This document shows, one piece after another, positions 13,431 to 17,528 of a DNA stretch of 17,528 nucleotides. Source of the stretch: an uncultured Eubacteriales bacterium. Its GTDB lineage: Bacteria; Bacillota; Clostridia; Lachnospirales; Lachnospiraceae. The notes beneath the pieces were generated by a model. The model saw only the letters and a list, made by a program, of their open reading frames with translations. It had not been told where the DNA came from and did no database searches. The stretch spans positions 1 to 17,528 of the forward strand of contig ONWL01000049.1 of NCBI GenBank assembly GCA_900321525.1, in the 5' to 3' direction. The translations under genes were made by a program, and so were the position numbers. Position 1 is the stretch's first letter. Each line of letters starts with the position of its first letter.

Positions 13431-13757
13431 GGGCAATCGCAAAACTCTTTGAGCAGACCAAAAACAACCTGTCCATCAGAAATTTTTTCATTTGAAAAAC
13501 TTTGTGGAACGCCGGTATTTTATTCACACTGGCAATGAGTCGGGCTGACAAGCAAGCTTGTCAGTATGACGAATGCCGCGAGTGCCAAATATCCAGTTGC
13601 CTGCAACGGCATATTTGGCATTTTGAACGAAAAGCGAAAAAAAATATTAGTACCGTTACTGTGGACATCATTCTTACGAATAATTCCAAGCAAGAGCATG
13701 TTTTTCAAATAAAAATTTTGATGAAAGGCGTTCGGTATCATAGTTTCGCAATTGCCT
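13431..13757. repeat. Fold-back (MITE-like) element B
   Basis: The ends GGGCAATCGCAAAACTC (13431-13447) and TAGTTTCGCAATTGCCT (13741-13757) are inverted copies with four differences, and inner arms pair again: CATCAGAAATTTTTTCATTT (13474-13493, continuing to 13500) with AAATAAAAATTTTGATG (13707-13723). The terminal GGCAATTGCGAAA motif is shared with element A. The centre holds two strong palindromes, CTGACAAGC-AA-GCTTGTCAG (13545-13564) and TGCCAAATAT...ATATTTGGCA (13583-13620) with an inner GTTGC-CT-GCAAC stem. There is no transposase. It ends 32 bp before the prenyltransferase gene. TATCTAT occurs just outside both ends (13424-13430 and about 13762-13768), a possible target duplication. A long minus-strand frame across it is probably spurious. 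Confidence 0.65.
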
Positions 13758-13789
13758 AATGTATCTATTCCGAAAGGACTTGTAAGAAA

Positions 13790-14410
13790 ATGAAAAAGAA
13801 GCCAAAGCATATTGGAATTATTCCGGATGGGAATCGGCGTTGGGCTGTGGGACATGGAATGCAGAAACAGGATGGTTATGAACATGGTCTGCTGCCGGGG
13901 CTTCGACTCCTGCAGCAGGCAAAGGAAAATGGCATCCAAGAGCTTACGTATTATGGTTTTACCATGGATAACTGTAAACGCCCAAAAGAGCAATTTCAGG
14001 CCTTTCAGTCTGCTTGCGTAAAGGCCGTAGAATTGTTGACACAGGAAGGGGCAGACTTATTGGTAATCGGAGATTGTACTTCCAAATGTTTTCCCAAACA
14101 ACTTTCTCCATATACAACCAGAACACCCATCAATGGCGGCGGAATACGGATTAACTTCCTGGTAAACTATGGATGGCAATGGGATTTGTCTCATATGAAA
14201 TTAGATGGGACTCCCTTTTCCTCTGATATTTCAAGAATTGATTTGATCGTACGTTGGGGCGGCATGAGAAGGTTGTCCGGTTTTTTGCCCATTCAATCCG
14301 TATACTCAGATTTTTATGTGGTTGACAGCAATTGGCCGGATTATAAGGAAACAGACTTTATGGATGCACTGGAATGGTACGCAAAACAGGACGTCACATT
14401 AGGCGGGTAA
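13790..14410 (+). CDS. Short, divergent cis-prenyltransferase (undecaprenyl diphosphate synthase family)
   Basis: A 206-residue member of the UppS/cis-prenyltransferase family, which condenses isopentenyl diphosphate units into polyprenyl carriers. Seen motifs: GIIPDGNRRWA (9-19, catalytic Asp13), YYGFTMDNCKRPKEQ for the usual YAFSTENWKRP, INFLVNYG, and DLIVRWGGMRRLSGFLPIQS for DLLIRTGGExRxSNFLLWQ. The protein is about 40 residues shorter than typical UppS; the segment between NYG and the DLIVR motif is strongly reduced, and Met replaces the usually conserved Glu of the RTGGE motif. It may be a second paralogue making a different product rather than the housekeeping enzyme. The start at 13790 has AAAGGA about 12 nt upstream. 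No clear promoter was found between it and element B. It converges on the importer operon with a 24-bp gap. Confidence 0.8.
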   Translation: MKKKPKHIGIIPDGNRRWAVGHGMQKQDGYEHGLLPGLRLLQQAKENGIQELTYYGFTMDNCKRPKEQFQAFQSACVKAVELLTQEGADLLVIGDCTSKCFPKQLSPYTTRTPINGGGIRINFLVNYGWQWDLSHMKLDGTPFSSDISRIDLIVRWGGMRRLSGFLPIQSVYSDFYVVDSNWPDYKETDFMDALEWYAKQDVTLGG

Positions 14411-14434
14411 CAAGAGGATATCCTTTGTTTATTC

Positions 14435-15241
14435 CTATCCATTCCAGATTTCCAGTTGTTTCCTCATATATGCAGAAACATCCATTCCATAAGCCTGCTG
14501 CAAAATATCCGCCTGTAAAATCTGTGACTTGTTTCCGCAGGCAAGGATTTCCCCATCTTTCATAACAATCAGTTCATCCGCAATCTGCAGAGCCAGATTG
14601 ATGTCATGAAACACGCCAATCAGGGTATTGCGGTGAAAGGTTCCATCGGGATACTGCCGTTCTCTGCCTGTCCAGTCCTTTAAATACTGTGCCAGCTGAG
14701 ATTGATATTTCAGATCCAGATGGTTGGTAGGCTCATCTAACAAAATGTACGGCGTATCCTGGGCAAAGGTTCTGGCCAGAAACACTCTCTGCAGCTGACC
14801 CCCGGATAATTCCCCTAATGTGGATTCTTTTAACCCACTGAGTCCGGTCATTTCCAGACATTCTGCCACTCTCTTTCGGTCTGTCTCTGTAGGTCTGCCC
14901 AGAAAGCGATTCAGTTTCAGATATCTGCCCAGCATAACCGTTTCCCACACACTGTAAGAAAAATATACATTGGAAAACTGGGTCATAAAGGCAATCTGAC
15001 TGGACAGAGTCCGCCGGTTCATCTGAGCCAGTTCTGTATCCTCCAGACGGATGCTGCCTCTGTAGTGCAGAGTACCTGCCAGCACCCGAAGGAGAGTGGA
15101 CTTTCCGGAACCATTTTCCCCCAGAATACAGACGGTGTGTCCTTCCTGGATTCCAAAAGTCAGGTTCTTTAAAACATCTGTCTGCTTTTGATTCCGCGGG
15201 CTTCCATATCCTGCAAATACCTGTTTGAACTGAATTCCCAT
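14435..15241 (-). CDS. FecE/FhuC/BtuD-type importer ATPase
   Basis: A 268-residue cytoplasmic ATPase of an iron-siderophore/heme/cobalamin importer. Walker A GENGSGKST (41-49), signature LSGGQLQRVFLARTFAQD, Walker B YILLDEPTNHLD and switch His in GVFHDINLA are all intact; the linker RERQYPDGTFHRNTL before the switch is a little longer than usual. I start at 15241 (MGIQFKQVFAGYG) with GAGGGG 9 nt upstream and 2 nt after the permease stop; the longer frame up to 15367 is only overlap with the permease. It is the last gene of a lipoprotein-permease-ATPase operon and converges on the prenyltransferase gene; no terminator hairpin fits in the short gap apart from AGGATATCCT (14415-14424). Confidence 0.92.
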   Translation of the reverse strand: MGIQFKQVFAGYGSPRNQKQTDVLKNLTFGIQEGHTVCILGENGSGKSTLLRVLAGTLHYRGSIRLEDTELAQMNRRTLSSQIAFMTQFSNVYFSYSVWETVMLGRYLKLNRFLGRPTETDRKRVAECLEMTGLSGLKESTLGELSGGQLQRVFLARTFAQDTPYILLDEPTNHLDLKYQSQLAQYLKDWTGRERQYPDGTFHRNTLIGVFHDINLALQIADELIVMKDGEILACGNKSQILQADILQQAYGMDVSAYMRKQLEIWNG

Positions 15242-15243
15242 GA

Positions 15244-16266
15244 CTAGTTTCCCCTCTTTCCAAAATACAGCCACATGAAAAACGGCGCCCCAAACAGTGC
15301 GGTCACTGCTCCTACCGGAAGATCCTGTGGTGCAAGGATGGTTCGTGCCAGTAAATCTGCCAGACACATGCAGATGCCCCCTACCAGAAAGGACATGGGG
15401 AGTACCAGACGATGAACCGAACCAAAGATTCTGCGCACCATATGGGGTGCAATCAGATCGATAAAGCCGATGGTGCCTGTAAAACAGACAGATACCCCTG
15501 TGAGAAATGCAGCAATGACGATCAACCGTTTCTTCACACGAGGCGCATCCACCCCGATTGCCAGAGCCTGCTCATCTCCAAAGGATAAGATATCCAGTTC
15601 TCTGTGGTCACGCAACAGCAACACCAATCCAATCACACATGCCACTGCCAAAATGCCCACATGGTACCACCGTTTTCCTGCAAAGGTTCCCAACTGCCAG
15701 GCCAGTAGCTGGTGCTCATGCTCCGATGCCAGCACCGACAGCATGGTCAGAACCGCATTGACGAACAATGACATGACCATTCCAAACAGCACAATGGTTT
15801 GATTCTTCACATTGCCATCGATCCGTGCAGAAAATGCAATGACAAACAGCACCGTCAGCAGTCCTCCCGCAAATCCAAACACAGGCAGGAGAAATACCCC
15901 CAGAAAAGGAATGGAAAGTTCTGTCACTGTCACAATGGCTGCTCCTAAGGATGCCCCGGAAGAAACCCCCAGGGTATAAGAGGAGGCAAGGGGATTTTGC
16001 AAAATAGACTGTATCACCGCACCGCTGGCCGATAGTGCGCCTCCGGCCAGAAAGGCCAGAAACGCACGGGGCATACGGATGCTCCACATGATGGAGATCA
16101 GGGATGCTTCCACAGAATCCGGTTTGGCTGTTCCAAACAACTTATACGCCAAAATCATCCACTGTTCTTTCAAGGGGATGGTCACACTGCCCACTGCAAT
16201 GGAAACAGCCAGTGCTGCGATCCCTGAAAGCACCGTCATTCCAATCTTGAATCCTGATTTTTTCAT
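15244..16266 (-). CDS. FecCD-family importer permease
   Basis: A 340-residue permease with about 9-10 membrane helices. Family hallmarks: RMPRAFLAFLAGGALSASGA, then IQSILQNPLASSYTLGVSSG, the central GTFAGKRWYHV, and GFIDLIAPHMVRRIFGSVHR, which carries the cytoplasmic coupling region facing the ATPase. Members transport iron-siderophores, heme or vitamin B12; the sequence does not settle which. The start lies 5 nt after the lipoprotein stop with AAGAG as RBS, and the stop is 2 nt before the ATPase start, so the three genes are translationally linked. Confidence 0.92.
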   Translation of the reverse strand: MKKSGFKIGMTVLSGIAALAVSIAVGSVTIPLKEQWMILAYKLFGTAKPDSVEASLISIMWSIRMPRAFLAFLAGGALSASGAVIQSILQNPLASSYTLGVSSGASLGAAIVTVTELSIPFLGVFLLPVFGFAGGLLTVLFVIAFSARIDGNVKNQTIVLFGMVMSLFVNAVLTMLSVLASEHEHQLLAWQLGTFAGKRWYHVGILAVACVIGLVLLLRDHRELDILSFGDEQALAIGVDAPRVKKRLIVIAAFLTGVSVCFTGTIGFIDLIAPHMVRRIFGSVHRLVLPMSFLVGGICMCLADLLARTILAPQDLPVGAVTALFGAPFFMWLYFGKRGN

Positions 16267-16271
16267 CTCTT

Positions 16272-17402
16272 TTATGCGGCAAATGGCAGTTCCATCTTAC
16301 CAAAATACTCTGGATAGATCCACTGTGCCATTTCATACATGGCTTCTACCACATGCTGGTTTGGACGGTTGATGGCATCTCCATCCACTGCATATACCGC
16401 TTTCTCCTGCACAGCCGTTACAGCTTCCCAGCCTTCTGTGTTCAAGATCACATTCACTACATCAGGGGTATACGTATCACCGGAAAGAATCACATCTGGA
16501 TTGGCCGCTACTGCTGCTTCCTCTGTCAATGCCGGCCACTGATACTCTTCCTCCCCTGCCACATTGATGGCACCAATGGTAGTCAACATTTCATCAATAT
16601 ATGTATTTGCACCACAAGTATAAATCTGTGGATAATCCGGAGTAGGAGTAGACAATTCATACAAAACGGTCTTTTTCTCATCCTCTGGAATATCTGCTGC
16701 AATGGCCTTGATTGCCTCGATGCTCTCTTCCATCTCCTCTACAATCTCTGCTGCTGCATCCTCTGCACCGATGCAGGCACCGATAAACAGGATATCTTCT
16801 TCAATCTCTGCAAGGGAGTTGCTGCTTGGAATATCTGCCACGCATACATCCACTGCCTTCACTGCTGCATAAACATCCTCTCCGCCTGCATAGCTCATAC
16901 CTGTGGTGAACACGATATCCGGCTCTAATGCCACGATCTGTTCGTTGTCCGGGCTCATCATATCAAACTGTGGGATGTCTGCTGTCAGCTGATCCCCATA
17001 AGAATATCCGGAGTACGTATCGCATGCAATGATCTGATCGGCATAACCCAGATCAATCAAAAGCTGTGTAGTAGATGGTGCCATAGAAATGATCTTTTCT
17101 ACATGTTCCGGAACAGTAATATCATTTCCGCTCCGGTCCTTGGTTGGCATACCATCAACATCTGACGACTCTGTACCATCTAAATCATCCTCATCTTCCT
17201 GACTTTCTACTTCTGCTACTTCTGAGATTGATTCGCTAGTTTTTACAACTATCTCTTTTGTAGTATCCTGTGTGTCTGTTTCCTGAACCGTCTGGGTTTC
17301 TGCCTTTGTTGTATCCGCTTCCTTTTCACCTGTTCCGCAAGCGGTAAACATGGATGCTGCCATGACAGTTGCCAGTGTGAGACTCAACAGTTTCTTTTTC
17401 AT
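16272..17402 (-). CDS. Substrate-binding lipoprotein of iron/heme/cobalamin importer
   Basis: A 376-residue secreted lipoprotein. The signal peptide MKKKLLSLTLATVMAASMFTA ends at a lipobox with Cys22 (TAC), followed by an acidic, Thr/Ser-rich linker of about 65 residues. The binding domain begins near residue 88 (RSGNDITVPEHVEKIISM) with the BtuF/FepB-like helical-backbone pattern: APSTTQLLIDLGYADQIIA, VALEPDIVFTTG, and an end YEMAQWIYPEYFGK. It captures the ligand outside the cell and delivers it to the FecCD permease encoded 5 nt downstream. AGGAGGA sits 8 nt before ATG 17402. Ligand not determined: there is no recognisable B12 box upstream in the visible leader. Confidence 0.9.
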   Translation of the reverse strand: MKKKLLSLTLATVMAASMFTACGTGEKEADTTKAETQTVQETDTQDTTKEIVVKTSESISEVAEVESQEDEDDLDGTESSDVDGMPTKDRSGNDITVPEHVEKIISMAPSTTQLLIDLGYADQIIACDTYSGYSYGDQLTADIPQFDMMSPDNEQIVALEPDIVFTTGMSYAGGEDVYAAVKAVDVCVADIPSSNSLAEIEEDILFIGACIGAEDAAAEIVEEMEESIEAIKAIAADIPEDEKKTVLYELSTPTPDYPQIYTCGANTYIDEMLTTIGAINVAGEEEYQWPALTEEAAVAANPDVILSGDTYTPDVVNVILNTEGWEAVTAVQEKAVYAVDGDAINRPNQHVVEAMYEMAQWIYPEYFGKMELPFAA

Positions 17403-17528
17403 AATTTTGTTCCTCCTGTGATGAATGTGATATGGATTGACCTATTGCCCAAGGTCTCATCCCTGTGTATGGCTCTTTTTGGTAACAACACTTGTCTGTC
17501 ACATCACAAAACTTGTTGTTACACAAAA
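17403..17528 (-). promoter_or_regulatory. Structured leader upstream of the importer operon, cut by window end
   Basis: On the minus strand the leader has GTAACAACA (17514-17522) pairing with TGTTGTTAC (17482-17490), and nearer the gene GGAT-GA-GACCT...AGGTC-A-ATCC (about 17434-17463), a compact 30-nt hairpin. Both suggest RNA-level control or a repressor site. I see no match to a cobalamin riboswitch box and no convincing promoter. The structure may continue beyond the window. Confidence 0.35.

Noticed and set aside
13520..13993. 157-codon minus-strand ORF
   Set aside because: It runs antisense through the prenyltransferase start and across element B, has no RBS, and its sequence is explained by the repeat hairpins.
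17403..17528. Cobalamin riboswitch
   Set aside because: The visible leader has CAGGGATGAGACC but no acceptable match to the B12 box; evidence is insufficient.

Overview
The window looks like chromosomal DNA of a low-to-moderate-GC Gram-positive anaerobe, most likely a Lachnospiraceae-type gut Clostridia. This is inferred from strong AGGAGG-type ribosome-binding sites, sigma-A promoters with TTGACA-like -35 boxes, a LytTR/DUF3021/ABC-2 operon, a lipoprotein-based FecCD importer and abundant small hairpins. No rRNA or tRNA gene was seen.

Layout. (1) 1-1230, plus strand: a two-gene module, a small HTH protein followed by a Fic-domain protein, with a clear promoter, strong RBSs and a downstream hairpin. 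(2) 1246-3931, minus strand: a LytTR regulator, DUF3021 membrane protein, ABC ATPase and ABC-2 permease; the first three genes overlap, and the permease follows a 167-bp gap holding a TetR-type operator-like palindrome. (3) 4026-5488: a 223-bp fold-back element directly upstream of the LytTR gene, then AT-rich decayed coding sequence on the minus strand, including a frame broken by a stop and a cysteine-rich gene fragment without a proper start. (4) 5489-9350, minus strand: a two-gene Septu-like defence module, PtuA-type ATPase and PtuB-type HNH nuclease. The ATPase gene is frameshifted near its 3' end, and a 1.93-kb group II intron with its own reverse transcriptase sits between the apparent promoter and ptuA. 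(5) 9370-13158, minus strand: a MerR-type regulator with a textbook 19-bp-spacer promoter and palindromic operator, an alpha/beta-hydrolase esterase and a half-size ABC exporter ending at a strong terminator. The MerR gene is itself frameshifted, separating the DNA-binding half from a C-terminal domain. (6) 13159-13789: several palindromes and a second fold-back element (327 bp) whose ends match those of the first. (7) 13790-14410, plus strand: a short, divergent cis-prenyltransferase. (8) 14435-17402, minus strand: a complete FecCD-type importer (lipoprotein, permease, ATPase) for iron-siderophore, heme or cobalamin, preceded by a structured leader cut by the window end.

The most interesting points are the interrupted and damaged Septu locus, the pair of related fold-back elements placed directly upstream of two unrelated genes, the Fic protein with a Gln in place of the catalytic His, and the split MerR gene under an intact-looking autoregulatory promoter. 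I found no CRISPR array. The reverse transcriptase next to ptuAB superficially suggests a retron-Septu system, but the RNA features identify it as a group II intron.
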